Part shown: piece by piece, positions 1-11,882 of the stretch
How the letters are laid out: the number at the start of each line of letters is the position of its first letter
How positions within the stretch are numbered: position 1 is the first letter of the stretch
DNA from: Tragulus kanchil
Lineage: Eukaryota > Chordata > Mammalia > Artiodactyla > Tragulidae
DNA length: 64,000 nucleotides
Direction of reading: 5' to 3'
NCBI GenBank assembly: GCA_022376925.1
Contig: JAIOJX010000032.1
Location: forward strand, 175,013,479-175,077,478
Translations under genes and position numbers: made by a program
The notes under the pieces: generated by a model
Database searches by the model: none
What the model saw: the letters and a program-made list of their open reading frames with translations, nothing else
Told to the model about the DNA's origin: nothing

Positions 1-770
1 TCTCTGTCTTCATTTCCTTTTGTCTCTTTCTGTCTCTGTCTGTCTCCCTTTGTCGCTCTCTCCATTCTTTGGCGAAGGACCCACATTTTGGGAAGTAAGA
101 CTCTTCCTGGGGGGGAGAGAGAATGCATTGTATTCATTTACTAAGCAGCAGCTGCAGGCCTAGCCCCAGGCCCCACTGGAAGGAATATTCCAACCTAGGC
201 TTAAAAACTTTAGAAATTAAGGAGTGATGAAATAGAGGGTGGCTACTCGCATGGATTGAGAATAATCACACAAACTGCCGGAATATTAATTGATGTGCCA
301 CGTCCATGAAAAGAAGGGACAGGGGACGGGAGCTTGAAATGACAGGGACAGAACAGTAACACAGATGATTCTTAACAGGAGATATCAAACATGTATACAG
401 TGGCAACAAATTGGGTAACTTCACAGACGACTTCCTAGTAACATAAATTGGCTGTTAGCCCCATTACAGACGCCTGCGCGAAGCTGGCATCTTGATTCGG
501 AGTAAGTCGAAAATTCTAACGCTGTTAGGGAATGCCAGTGGGGGAGGAGTGCTGTACCCATCCTCTCTACCCCGACATCGAGGCATCCCCTTGTGAAATC
601 CATGAAGCGGGCGACGAAGGCACAGGAGGCGTCACTGCCTCCCTGGCTTCACAGGTCAAGAGTCCCTCCTATCTCTCCTCTCACATGGCACGTGTTTCCC
701 TGCTAGTGCTCCTATCACACTTTTTAAGTGCTTGTTTACTTGGAGTGATGTTTGTCATCCCAACTATTTA
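1..770. other. Unique intergenic sequence, CT-rich at start
   Basis: The first 65 bases are a pyrimidine-rich tract of ctgtctc-like units. The rest is single-copy looking DNA with no convincing gene: the frames of 60-79 codons overlap on both strands and look random. I see no recognisable repeat up to the A-rich tail of the SINE starting near 770. Confidence 0.6.
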
Positions 771-1085
771 AAAAAAAAGACTTTATTTAGTTATTTATTT
801 TTGGCTGTGCTTGGTCTTCATTCTGCATGGGCTTTTCCTCTAGTTGTGGCGAGTCGGGTCTGCTCTTCGTTGCGGTGTTTGGGCTTCTCTTGTTGTGGAG
901 CTCTGGCTTTAGTGAACAAGCGCTCAGTCATTGCAGCTCCCGGACTCTAGAGCACAGGCTCAGTAACTGTGGCTCATGAGCTTGGCTGCTCTGCAGCACG
1001 TGGGATCTTCCCAGATCAGGGATTGAACCTGTGTTTCCTGTGTTGTCAGGCAGATTCTTTACCATTGAGCCACCAGGGAAGCCTA
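771..1085 (-). mobile_element. CHR-type tRNA(Glu) SINE, antisense
   Basis: Read on the minus strand it begins with the ruminant/cetacean tRNA-SINE start ggcttccctggtggctcaat, carries a B-box-like ggttcaatccct, the block gggaagatcccacgtgc, and ends in aaaaataaataact plus an A run. The A-rich tail lies at the left, so the element points left. The family is recognised by pattern; the subfamily (CHR-2-like) is my inference. Confidence 0.85.
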
Positions 1086-1093
1086 ACAAATAT

Positions 1094-1366
1094 TTTTAAA
1101 AGCATTATGTATTGATTTTTGTCTGTGCTTGGTTTTTGTTGCTTCGTGTGGGTTTTCTCTAGTTGCGGTCATCGGGGGCTGCTCTTCCTGGCCACGCGCA
1201 GGCTTCTCATTGTGTTGGCTTCTTGAGTGCGGGCGACGTAGTTGTGATGCACAAGTTAGTTGTTCCAGGGCGTGTGGAATTCTCCCAGACCAGGGATCGA
1301 AACTGTGTCCCCTGCATTGGCAGGCAGATTCCTGTCCCTGAGATACCAGGGAAATCTGGCACTAAA
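1094..1366 (-). mobile_element. CHR-type SINE, antisense, more diverged
   Basis: A second copy of the same family sits in the same orientation directly beside the first, with a few bases between. It keeps the 5' head (seen as gcaggcagattcctgtccct on +), the B-box region and the gttgcggtcatcgggggctg block. It is more diverged than its neighbour, so probably older. Confidence 0.8.
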
Positions 1367-1369
1367 CTC

Positions 1370-1560
1370 TTTTATTTTTTATTGAAGTACAGTTGAATTA
1401 CAATGTTATGTCACTGATTGCTGTACAGCAATGTGCCTCAGTTATACATATATAGATATTTTTTCCTATATGTTTTTCTTTATGGTTTATTATAGGATAT
1501 GACACACAGTTCCCTGTGCAATACAGGAGGACCTTGTTATTTAGACACAAATGTTCTGTC
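1370..1560 (-). mobile_element. Old L1 LINE 3' UTR fragment, antisense
   Basis: The stretch tttattgaagtacagttgaa ... ttccctgtgcaatacagga follows the order of the conserved 3' UTR of older mammalian L1 elements read backwards (tattgaagtatagttgattt, ttatacatatata, cctgtgctatacagtaggtc). It is truncated at both sides. Its right part lies inside the first duplicated unit. Confidence 0.65.
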
Positions 1561-1689
1561 ATGACATTCGAGGGACTGGCTGTTCTACCTTTGAGCCTCA
1601 GAGATTAGTGTCTATTTTCATTGACTACTGCCTGCTTACATGCCTTGGGGTTCTCCTGGCATGAACACATGACCCCCCTGGAACAAGCA

Positions 1690-1835
1690 CAGCTCTGGTG
1701 TCAGATCTTGGTCCAAGTCTCAAGTTTGCCTCCGACTTCTTACCAATGGGACCTCAGGCAAGTCCGATTTCATCTCTGCATCTCAGTTTCATGATCTGCA
1801 AGGTGAAGGGACAAATGGGATGAGACAGAAACAAG
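1690..1835 (+). mobile_element. MIR SINE fragment
   Basis: Contains the order typical of MIR: tgtcagatcttggtccaag, then cctcaggcaagtc, then tctcagtttcatgatctgca. An ancient mammalian tRNA-derived SINE, heavily diverged. Confidence 0.6.
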
Positions 1836-2149
1836 CATCACAAGGCTGCAGTAGGCTCCAGGTCTCTAGACTCCGGGTGGGAGCTCTGCTCCACTGATGA
1901 AATGTCCTGTGCTGGTGGATTTCTGAAGGGCGGGGCTGCCCTGTCATTGAAGGCAAGCAGAACGTACTAGGACTGTGACTTGTTTACAGTTTATTTCAGG
2001 CAACAGTACTTGTGTTTAACGTGTGGATAAACATGTATGAAGGAAGTGTGTGCTCCAACACTCCTTTTCTGGTGAAGCACTTTGGAAGTGACGCTCAGCT
2101 GACAGGTTCAGTCTGCCATTTTACTACTCTAAATGGGAAGAATTTCCTC

Positions 2150-2358
2150 TTGTTGTTCAGTCGCTAAGTCGTGTCCAGCTCGCTGCAGTGCCATGGCCTG
2201 AAGCACGCCAGGCTCCGCTGTCCTCCACTGTCTCCCAGAGACTGCTCAAATTCCTGACCATTGAGTCGGTGATGCTGCCTAACCATCTCATCGCTGCCAC
2301 CCCCTTCTCCTTTTGCCTCCGATTTTTCCCAGCAGCAGGGTCTTTTCCAATGACCCTT
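2150..2358 (-). mobile_element. BovB LINE 3' end, antisense
   Basis: Starts ttgttgttcagtcgctaagt and continues through ctcccagagactgctcaaat, ttgagtcggtgatgctgcc and agggtcttttccaatgac, in the order expected for the BovB 3' terminus on the opposite strand. 5'-truncated, as most BovB copies are. Confidence 0.88.
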
Positions 2359-2781
2359 TTCCAATTTCTTATTAGGCAGAGGCAATGAAATATGACTTAG
2401 CTCTGTCTTTGGAATTGCTCCTGTCGGGACATCCGCTGGTACGGCACTGGAACCCTCCAGTGCTTTCCGTATGAAACTGTTGTTTTTCACTGACAATGAA
2501 TAGTCCCGGATGTCTGTCCTTTTGCAACTTTCTGTCTGCTTTTTCTAGCTACTCCGTCTCTTTCTCAAACTGTAACGTAAAGAACCTGAGAAGAGATTTG
2601 GGTTTGAAATGTACAGGAGGACCTTGTTATTTAGACACAAATGTTCTGTCATGACATTCGAGGGACTGGCTGTTCTACCTTTGAGCCTCAGAGATTAGTG
2701 TCTATTTTCATTGACTACTGCCTGCTTACATGCCTTGGGGTTCTCCTGGCATGAACACATGACCCCCCTGGAACAAGCACA

Positions 2782-2927
2782 GCTCTGGTGTCAGATCTTG
2801 GTCCAAGTCTCAAGTTTGCCTCCGACTTCTTACCAATGGGACCTCAGGCAAGTCCGATTTCATCTCTGTATCTCAGTTTCATGATCTGCAAGGTGAAGGG
2901 ACAAATGGGATGAGACGGAAACAAGCG
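2782..2927 (+). mobile_element. MIR fragment, second copy (duplication 1)
   Basis: Copy B of the MIR at 1690-1835, shifted by about 1.09 kb and differing by a few substitutions, e.g. catctctgtatc for catctctgcatc. Confidence 0.6.
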
Positions 2928-3241
2928 TCACAAGGCTGCAGTAGGCTCCAGGTCTCTAGACTCCGGGTGGGAGCTCTGCTCCACTGATGAAATGTCCTGT
3001 GCTGGTGGATTTCTGAAGGGCGGGGCTGCCCTGTCATTGAAGGCAAGCAGAACGTACTAGGACTGTGACTTGTTTACAGTTTATTTCAGGCAACAGTACT
3101 TGTGTTTAACGTGTGGATAAACATGTATGAAGGAAGTGTGTGCTCCAACACTCCTTTTCTGGTGAAGCACTTTGGAAGTGACGCTCAGCTGACAGGTTCA
3201 GTCTGCCATTTTTACTACTCTAAATGGGAAAGAATTTCCTC

Positions 3242-3450
3242 TTGTTGTTCAGTCGCTAAGTCGTGTCCAGCTCGCTGCAGTGCCATGGCCTGAAGCACGC
3301 CAGGCTCCGCTGTCCTCCACTGTCTCCCAGAGACTGCTCAAATTCCTGACCGTTGAGTCGGTGATGCTGCCTAACCATCTCATCGCTGCCACCCCCTTCT
3401 CCTTTTGCCTCCGATTTTTCCCAGCAGCAGGGTCTTTTCCAATGACCCTT
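3242..3450 (-). mobile_element. BovB 3' end, second copy (duplication 1)
   Basis: Copy B of the BovB fragment at 2150-2358, with the same truncation point and the same flanks, so not an independent insertion. Confidence 0.88.
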
Positions 3451-3834
3451 TTCCAATTTCTTATTAGGCAGAGGCAATGAAATATGACTTAGCTCTGTCT
3501 TTGGAATTGCTCCTGTCGGGACATCCGCTGGTACGGCTCTGGAACCCTCCAGTGCTTTTCGTATGAAACTGTTGTTTTTCACTGACAATGAATAGTCCCG
3601 GATGTCTGTCCTTTTGCAACTTTCTCTCTGCTTTTTCTAACTACTCCCTCTCTTTCTCAAACTGTAACGTAAAGAACTTGAGAAGAGATTTGGGTTTGAA
3701 ATGTACATTTCATCTTATTCTCTTAAGAAGGACCCTATCCTTGAATTCCAGGAACTTTTCTTGTGAGTGAATTGGCCCAGATCATTATCTCAAAGTTTCT
3801 TCTAGTTCAATGGTGCCGTCAACCTAGTTGGCCA

Positions 3835-3836
<2 letters not shown>

Positions 3837-3885
<49 letters not shown>

Positions 3886-3886
3886 T
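3837..3886. repeat. (AT)n microsatellite plus T tract
   Basis: About 16 AT units (3837-3868) run into about 19 T. The T tract abuts an antisense CHR-type SINE, so it is probably the decayed A tail of that element. Confidence 0.95.
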
Positions 3887-4158
3887 AATTTTGGCCCCTT
3901 TTTTTATTGGTCATTTATTTTCATCCATCTCAATTCTTTGGCCTGTGTGGGCCTCCCATCGCAGTGGCCTCTCTCATTGCAGAGCACCGGCTTTTGGCGC
4001 CTGTTCTTGGCGCATGTGCCCCAGAGCGCTGGCTCATAATTGACACACCGATCCAGTCGCTCCACAGCATGTGGGATCTTCCCATGCCAGGCATCAAACC
4101 GGCGCCCCTTGCACTGCAAGGCAGACTCTTTACCCACTGAACCACTAGGGAAGCCCCA
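3887..4158 (-). mobile_element. CHR-type SINE, antisense
   Basis: On + it reads tttattggtc, ttttcatccatctcaattct, gtgtgggcctcccatcgcag, cagcatgtgggatcttccca, ccttgcactgcaaggc and ends cactagggaagcccc. These are the blocks shared by the copies at 10.8, 29.7, 46.9 and 50.2 kb, a subfamily distinct from those at 0.8-1.4 kb. Confidence 0.85.
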
Positions 4159-4755
4159 CATTTTTTTTCCCAGTATCCCTTCCTCTCTGACCCCCAAATC
4201 TCTTGTAGGTTGGGAAAAACTCAAGCAACACGCCAGTTGTTGCCTTGGGTCTTAATGCATGAATAAAATCAGTAAATAAGCAGAATTATTGCTACAGAGC
4301 CTAAAGGAAGTCTCGAAGCGAGAACTGGACACATGCTTGTGTTTTTGTACCAACTTTGTAACACAGCTTTCTTGCCTGTTGATGGGGTTGCAAGTCTGAC
4401 CCTGGCTGGAGGGAGGGCCAGTGTTTTCTTTGTGTGCTGAGAGCCTCACAGTGCAAATGCTGGATGTGAGCCTAGAGCTCCCACTGTGTCTTGAGTCCCA
4501 GGTTCTAAAGCAACTCCTAGGGCTGTTTGCAAGATGGTGGGAATATAAGTCCAGTTCCTGAGGTGAAATGTCAGAGCTGACTGGCCAGGATAGTTGGCTG
4601 TGGTAGGGATCTCTTTTCAATGTGTGATTTAGAGTAACTGGCAGAAACATGGAGACATTCATTCCTTAGGAATTCCCCACTGGTGTGAGACCCAGGTGAG
4701 TCATTCAGGTGAAAGGGCCAGAATTGTGGCTCTGGAAAGCATGGCTTCCTCGTCA
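4159..4755. other. Unique intergenic sequence
   Basis: No repeat or gene recognised. Overlapping minus-strand frames of 136 and 165 codons run from here into the L1 but carry no motif I recognise and are reused out of context in the duplicated copy, so I do not call them. Confidence 0.5.
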
Positions 4756-5460
4756 TTTTTGACAGTTTTATTGCGATACATAGTTGACAAGTGATAAGCC
4801 ACACAGGTGGTGCAATTTGGTAAGTTTTAACATATGTATGTGTCCATATTACCACAGTCCATGTAGCAAGCATATCCATCACCCCCAAATGTTTCTTCAT
4901 GCTCCTCTGTGATCCCTTCCTCCTGCCCCACCCGCTGCACCTCTTGCCTCCCCATGCTTGGGCAACCACTGGTGTGCTTTCTGTCCCTAGAGATTCATTT
5001 GCATTTTCTAGAGTTTTATTTAAATGGCAGTATACAGTTTGTATTCTTCCACACCTGGCTTCTTTCACTTAGCATAATTGCTTTGACATTCAACAATGTG
5101 GTTACAAGTAGAAATAGTTCTTTCTTTTTCATTGCCAAATAGTATTCCTTGTGTGGTGGTACCATGACCTGTTTATTTCTTTTTCTGCTAATGGACATTT
5201 GGATTGTTTCCAGTTTGGGGTGAATACAAGTACAGTTGCTATGAGCAATCATGCATAAGTCTCTGTGCAGATATATCTCTATATTTTTCCTGGGTAAATG
5301 CGTGGGAGTGGATTGGCTGTATCATTTGAGAAATGTATATTTAACTTTTTAGAAACTGCCAGACTGTTTTCCAAAGGGTTGCATCATTTGCATGCCCACC
5401 AACAGAGGGTTCCAGTGCTCACCACCAACACTTGGTACGGTCAGTCTTTTTAAATTTTCT

Positions 5461-5755
5461 TAAAGGAAGTCAACCCTGAATACTCTTTGGAAGGATTGAT
5501 GCTGAAGCTGAAACTCCAATGCTTTGGCCACCTGATGGAAACAGCTGACTTATTGGAAAAAACCCTAATACTGGGAAAGATTGAGGGCAGAAGGAAAAGA
5601 GGGTGACAGATGATGAGACGGTTGATGACATCACCAATTCACGGACATGAAATTGGGCAAACTCCGGGGGATGATGAAGGGCAGGGGAAACCTGGCTGCA
5701 ACCCATGGGGCACAGAGAGTCAGACACAACCTACTGACTGAACAATGGCAGCAGA
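5461..5755 (+). mobile_element. BovB 3' end inside the L1
   Basis: From gaagtcaaccctgaatactc through gctttggccacctgatgg, ctgggaaagattgagggc and cacagagagtcagacacaac: the BovB 3' end on +. It splits L1 3' UTR sequence, so it is younger than the L1. Confidence 0.87.
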
Positions 5756-6562
5756 GGTGGGCAATTCACTGTGCTTTTCACTTCCATTTCCTGCAATTAT
5801 TGACTATCTTTTCATATAACTTGTTAATCTTTTCCTTTTTGAAAAATTTCACATCTTCTGACAGTTTTATTGCGATACATAGTTGACAAGTGATAAGCCA
5901 CACAGGTGGTGCAATTTGGTAAGTTTTAACATATGTATGTGTCCATATTACCACAGTCCATGTAGCAAGCATATCCATCACCCCCAAATGTTTCTTCATG
6001 CTCCTCTGTGATCCCTTCCTCCTGCCCCACCCGCTGCACCTCTTGCCTCCCCATCCTTGGGCAACCACTGGTGTGCTTTCTGTCCCTAGAGATTCATTTG
6101 CATTTTCTAGAGTTTTATTTAAATGGCAGTATACAGTTTGTATTCTTCCACACCTGGCTTCTTTCACTTAGCATAATTGCTTTGAGATTCAACAATGTGG
6201 TTACAAGTAGAAATAGTTCTTTCTTTTTTATTGCCAAATAGTATTCCTTGTGTGGTGGTACCATGACCTGTTTATTTCTTTTTCTGCTAATGGACATTTG
6301 GATTGTTTCCAGTTTGGGGTGAATACAAGTACAGTTGCTATGAGCAATCATGCATAAGTCTCTGTGCAGATATATCTCTATATTTTTCCTGGGTAAATGC
6401 GTGGGAGTGGATTGGCTGTATCATTTGAGAAATGTATATTTAACTTTTTAGAAACTGCCAGACTGTTTTCCAAAGGGTTGCATCATTTTGCATGCCCACC
6501 AACAGAGGGTTCCAGTTGCTCACCACCAACACTTGGTACGGTCAGTCTTTTTAAATTTTCTT

Positions 6563-6857
6563 AAAGGAAGTCAACCCTGAATACTCTTTGGAAGGATTGA
6601 TGCTGAAGCTGAAACTCCAATGCTTTGGCCACCTGATGGAAACAGCTGACTTATTGGAAAAAACCCTAATACTGGGAAAGATTGAGGGCAGAAGGAAAAG
6701 AGGGTGACAGATGATGAGACGGTTGATGACATCACCAATTCACGGACATGAAATTGGGCAAACTCCGGGGGATGATGAAGGGCAGGGAAGCCTGGCTGCA
6801 ACCCATGGGGCACAGAGAGTCAGACACAACCTACTGACTGAACAATGGCAGCAGCAG
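6563..6857 (+). mobile_element. BovB 3' end, second copy (duplication 2)
   Basis: Copy B of the element at 5461-5755, with identical truncation and flanks. It reads agggaagcctggctg where copy A reads aggggaaacctggctg; copy B is closer to the BovB pattern. Confidence 0.87.
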
Positions 6858-8743
6858 GAGGTGGGCAATTCACTGTGCTTTTCACTTCCATTTCCTGAAT
6901 GGCTAATTATGTTGACTATCTTTTCATATAACTTGTTAATCTTTTCCTTTTTTTGAAAAATTTCACATCTTCTGCTTATTTTAAAATTAGTTCTTTTATA
7001 TTGAGATTTTATAGTTCGTATATTCTGGTGAGAGTTCTTTATCACGTATATCATTTACAGATATTCACATTCTGTGTCTTGCCTTGTTCGTTTCTTATTA
7101 GTGCCTTTTGAAGAGCACACATTTTAAATTTTGATTAGGTCAATTACCTTTTGCTTTCCCTTTCAACAGTTGTTCTTTTGGTGTTGTATCTAAGAAACCA
7201 TTGTCTAATTGAAGGTTGCAAAGATTTTCTTCTAAGTTTTCTTCTAAAAGATTTACAGTTTATTGTTTTACATTTGGGTCTTGTTTTGTGTTAAATTTCA
7301 AATATGGTAAATGGGTTGAAGTACATTTTTTATTTCATATGATTCTTTTATTATTTTAACACCTCTTGTTGAAAACACTATGTTTTCTCCACTGAATTAC
7401 CTTTACATCTTTGTGGAAAATGAATTTCAGTTATGTGGTTTTATTTCTAGAATCTGATTTGTTTGCCTATCTTGACACCAATACCGTGCTGTATTATAGT
7501 AGATTCATAAATCTTGAAGTCAGGTAGTGTTAATCTTTCAATTAGATCTGCCTTTTTAAAAGTTTTTTTTTTTTTCTTCCCCACTTGAGACCCTTTTCAT
7601 CTCCGTAAGAATTTTAGAGCCAGTTTGTCAGTTTCTATAAGAAATCATGCTGGGGTTTTACATGAGGTCACATTGAATCTATAGATCAGTTAGGGGAGAA
7701 CTTAGTTTAAGAGTGAGTCTGATTTATTATTATAATAAAATTTTGTTCATTTAAATCTTAATTTTTCTCAGTAATATTTTGTGCTTTGCTGTGCTTGGGC
7801 ATTGTATATTTGTCATTAGATGTATTCCTCTGCTGTATTTCTTTTTTTTTTTAATGCTATTGTAAGTTATCTTCTCTCTTTCAATGTGAGTGTTGCTAGT
7901 GTATAGAAACACAATTGATTTTTAAATATCAATTTCATGCCTAGCAACCTGGATCAGCTCACCTGTTCTAGTCGTTTTTGTGTATATTGCATAGAATTTC
8001 CTATGTAGATTGTCATGCCTGTGAAGAGAAAACAATTTTACACCTTCTGTTTTCATATGGATTCCTTTTCTTTCTTTTTCTTGTCCTATTGCACTGTTCA
8101 GAACTTCCAGTGCAGTGGTGGATAGGAGTGTTCAGGGCAGACCATTGTGGCTTGCTCCTGATCTTAAGGATACATATTCAATGATTGAAGAAATCAGTCT
8201 TTCACCATTAGATATGATGCTATCATATATTTTTGGAATTTTTTTCCTTATTATATTGAGATTGTTCCTTTCTCTTCGCAGTTTGCTGAAAACTAGATGC
8301 TTGATTTGGCCAAATACTTTTATATACTAAGATGATCATGTAGTTTTCCATTTTTTGGTCTGTTAATATGATGAATTGCATTGATTGATTTTCAAAAATT
8401 CAACCAGCCTTGCATTCCTAGGTCATGATGTCTTTTTATATGTGCAAAAAAAATTTTTTTTTTTTTTTAATTTGCATTTGTTCTCATGTGGGCTATTGCA
8501 GTATCGTTTTCTCTAGCATCTTAATTCTGTTTTTGTATCAGGGTTATGCTGACTTTACAGAAAGCAGTAAGAAAATGTCCTTCTTCTTTTATTTTCTAGA
8601 AGAGTTTGGTATTATCTCCTAAACTGCTTGAGTAGGCTTCACCAGTAAAGCCACCTGGTCTTTATTTTTGACAGTTTTTAACTAGAATGTCAATGTCGTT
8701 AATAGAGTCTTATCTGGGTTATTTATTTCTCACTTAAGTGTTG

Positions 8744-8939
8744 CACATGTGCTCAGCTGTGTCTGACTCTTTGTGACCCCAAGAACTGCAGCCCAGTGGG
8801 GACCCCTATCTGTGGAACTGTCCAGGCAAGAATAATTAAGTGGGTTACCATTTCCTTTTTCAGGAGATCTTCCTGACCCAGAGATCAAACCTGCATTGGC
8901 AGGTGGGTTCTTTGCCACTGAGCCACCTGGAAAGCCCCG
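8744..8939 (-). mobile_element. Bov-tA SINE, antisense, with target-site duplication
   Basis: Reads gctcagctgtgtctgactct, ccaggcaagaataattaag, cctgcattggcaggtgggtt, gccactgagccacctggaaa. Flanked by taagtgttg at 8735-8743 and 8940-8948, a 9-bp target-site duplication. Inserted into the L1. Confidence 0.92.
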
Positions 8940-9965
8940 TAAGTGTTGGCAGTTTTTGTCCATTTAATCTAAATTGTTGAGTTTTTGGCATAAAATTGTT
9001 AATAATGTTTCTTGATTATCCTTTTAGTATCTGTAGACTTTATAGTGATATCAACTCTCTTATTTCTGATATTGGTAATTTGGTTCTTTTCTCTGTTTTC
9101 TCTAATTAGTCTAGCTAGACTTTCATAGAAACACAATTGATTTTTTAATATCAATTTCATGCCTAGCAACCTGGATCAGCTCACCTGTTCTAGTCGTTTT
9201 TTTGTATATTGCACAGAATTTCCTATGTAGATTGTCATGCCTGTGAAGAGAAAACAATTTTACACCTTCTGTTTTCATATGGATTCCTTTTCTTTCTTTT
9301 TCTTGTCCTATTGCACTGTTCAGAACTTCCAGTGCAGTGGTGGATAGGAGTGTTCAGGGCAGACCATTGTGGCTTGCTCCTAATCTTAAGGATACATATT
9401 CAATGATTGAAGAAATCAGTCTTTCACCATTAGATATGATGCTATCATATATTTTTGGAATTTTTTTCCTTATTATATTGAGATTGTTCCTTTCTCTTCG
9501 CAGTTTGCTGAAAACTAGATGCTTGATTTGGCCAAATACTTTTATATACTAAGATGATCATGTAGTTTTCCATTTTTTGGTCTGTTAATATGATGAATTG
9601 CATTGATTGATTTTCAAAAATTCAACCAGCCTTGCATTCCTAGGTCATGATGTCTTTTTATATGTGCAAAAAAAATTTTTTTTTAAAAAAAATTTGCATT
9701 TGTTCTCATGTGGGCTATTGCAGTATCGTTTTCTCTAGCATCTTAATTCTGTTTTTGTATCAGGGTTATGCTGACTTTACAGAAAGCAGTAAGAAAATGT
9801 CCTTCTTCTTTTATTTTCTAGAAGAGTTTGGTATTATCTCCTAAACTGCTTGAGTAGGCTTCACCAGTAAAGCCACCTGGTCTTTATTTTTGACAGTTTT
9901 TAACTAGAATGTCAATGTTGTTAATAGAGTCTTATCTGGGTTATTTAATTCTCACTTAAGTGTTG

Positions 9966-10161
9966 CACATGTGCTCAGCTGTGTCTGACTCTTTGTGACC
10001 CCAAGAACTGCAGCCCAGTGGGGACCCCTATCTGTGGAACTGTCCAGGCAAGAATAATTAAGTGGGTTACCATTTCCTTTTTCAGGAGATCTTCCTGACC
10101 CAGAGATCAAACCTGCATTGGCAGGTGGGTTCTTTGCCACTGAGCCACCTGGAAAGCCCCG
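9966..10161 (-). mobile_element. Bov-tA SINE, second copy (duplication 3)
   Basis: Copy B of the Bov-tA at 8744-8939, with the same target-site duplication, so produced by the segment duplication and not by a new insertion. Confidence 0.9.
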
Positions 10162-10702
10162 TAAGTGTTGGCAGTTTTTGTCCATTTAATCTAAATTGTT
10201 GAGTTTTTGGCATAAAATTGTTAATAATGTTTCTTGATTATCCTTTTAGTATCTGTAGACTTTATAGTGATATCAACTCTCTTATTTCTGATATTGGTAA
10301 TTTGGTTCTTTTCTCTGTTTTCTCTAATTAGTCTAGCTAGACTTTCATCAATTATTGATCATGCCAAAGAACCAGTTTTTGTATTATTTCTATTGGTTTT
10401 ATTGGTTTTCTATTTCTTTCTCTTTTAATTATTTTATTTCCTGTTTGCATATTTAATTTTGGGATTATGTGTTTTTCATTAGGTAGTTTTTCAAGGTGCA
10501 GAGACCATTGACTTGAGGTCTTTATTTCATCTTTTCTAATGTAAACACTTAATGCTATACATTTTACTATAAGTGATACATTAGCAATATCCTATAAATA
10601 TTGGTTATTTTCATTTAGTTCAAACTACTTTTTAATTTTCCTTTTGATTTCTCCTTTAACCCATGAGTTATTAGAAGCATGTTATTTAGTCCTAGAATTC
10701 TT

Positions 10703-11161
10703 TTTTTTTTTTAAAGATTCATTTATTTATTTATTTTTGGGGTGGGGTGAGGGGGAGTGGGGGTGGGGAGGGGAGGGAAGGGGTGGGTGGGCCACTTCTA
10801 TTGGTCTTTTGTTTATATATTTTCTTTTTTCTTTTTTTAAAAGATTTATTTATTTATTTATTTTTGGGCGGGGGTCGGGTTGGGGAGGGAGGGGAGCGGG
10901 CGGACCACTTCTATTGGTCTTTCGCTTCTCTATTTTCATCCGTCTTTGTTCTTTGGCTCCCGTGGGCCTCCCATCGCAGTGGCGTCTGTTGCGGAGTGCC
11001 GGCTCTGGGCGCATGTGCTCCAGAGCTCCGACTCGGTAATTGGACACATGGGTCCAGCCACTCCGCGGCACGTGGGATCTTCGCAAGCCAGGGCTCGAAC
11101 CGGCATCCCTTGCACTGCAAGGTGGTGTCCTTACCCACTGGACCACCAGGGAAGCCCAGTT
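10703..11161 (-). mobile_element. CHR-type SINE with doubled 3' module, antisense
   Basis: One body (10841-11158; tctttcgcttctctatttt, gcgcatgtgctccagagctc, caccagggaagccca) follows an extra copy of its own tail module (10703-10840: A/T-rich tail, G-rich tract, ccacttctattggtctttt). Both lie between one pair of direct repeats, ctagaattctt at 10692-10702 and 11162-11172. A frame of 199 codons here is only SINE sequence. Confidence 0.8.
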
Positions 11162-11688
11162 CTAGAATTCTTATAGATTCTCTGGATACCTTTGTGTTAT
11201 TGATGTTCAATTTAATTCCATCATGGTTAGTGAACATACTCTGTATGACTCGAATTATTGAGATTTGTTTTATGGGACAGAATATGTTCTATTTTGGGGA
11301 CTATTTAGCAAGCACTTATAAAGAACATGTATTCCACTGTCGTTGAGTGAAGTACTCTCCAAATGTCAATTAGGTCAAGTTCAAGTTGGTCGATAGTGTT
11401 CAGGTGTTATTTAAGATTTTCTGTTTATTGAAAATGGGGATCTTGAAGTCTTCAATTAAACATGTGAATTTGTCTATTTCTCCATCCAGTTGTAACGGTT
11501 TTACTCCACATAATTTGAAGTTGTGTTACTAAGTGTATAAACAATTAGCAATAGAATGTCTTTTTGATTAATTAACCCCTTTTTATTATGGAATGCTCTT
11601 TGTTACTTTTGCGTTGTTCTTTGCTCTGATTTTGTATGATATTCCTGTAGCTGTATCCACTTTCTTTTGTTTGGCATTTCTTGCACTA

Positions 11689-11882
11689 GTGGAAAAGAAC
11701 CTGCCTGCCAATGCAGAAAATGTAAGAGATGTGGGTTCGATCCCTGGGTTGGGATGATCCCCTGGAGGAGGAAATGGAACTAACTCCAGTACTGCAACCC
11801 AGAGAAACCCATGGACAGAGGAACTTGGCAGCTGCCGTCCATGGGATCACAAAGACCTGCACACAACCTAAATGTCTTAGCA
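11689..11882 (+). mobile_element. Bov-tA SINE in the L1
   Basis: Reads ggaaaagaacctgcctgcca, ggttcgatccctgggttggg, gatcccctggaggagg, catggacagaggaacttgg. Short direct repeat tgcacta at 11682-11688 and 11883-11889. Confidence 0.9.

Larger units (their letters stand above)
1523..3707. repeat. Tandem duplication 1 (two copies, period ~1090)
   Basis: Copy A is about 1523-2612 and copy B about 2613-3706. The junction fuses aaatgtaca (end of unit) to acaggagg (start of unit), with about 4 bases (taca) shared. The copies differ by roughly ten substitutions (gaccattgag versus gaccgttgag, tacggcactgg versus tacggctctgg) and by homopolymer indels near 2120-2150/3211-3242. Likely an unmerged contig overlap. 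Confidence 0.93.
4761..6974. repeat. Tandem duplication 2 (period ~1099-1114)
   Basis: Copy A 4761-5860, copy B 5860-6973. The junction joins cacatcttctg to acagttttattg with about 2 shared bases. Differences cluster at the right end of copy A, where the pieces caggaggtgg and gaatggctaattatgt present in copy B are missing or garbled. There are also single-base indels (catcatttgcatg versus catcattttgcatg). Confidence 0.93.
7903..10348. repeat. Tandem duplication 3 (period 1222)
   Basis: Copy A 7903-9124, copy B 9125-10347. The junction joins gctagactttcat to atagaaacacaatt with about 2 shared bases and no filler. The copies differ by a few substitutions and by the A/T tract near 8449-8470 versus 9668-9692. 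The longest period of the set. Confidence 0.93.

Noticed and set aside
10747..11346. 199-codon + frame
   Set aside because: Lies almost wholly in an antisense CHR SINE and runs on into L1.
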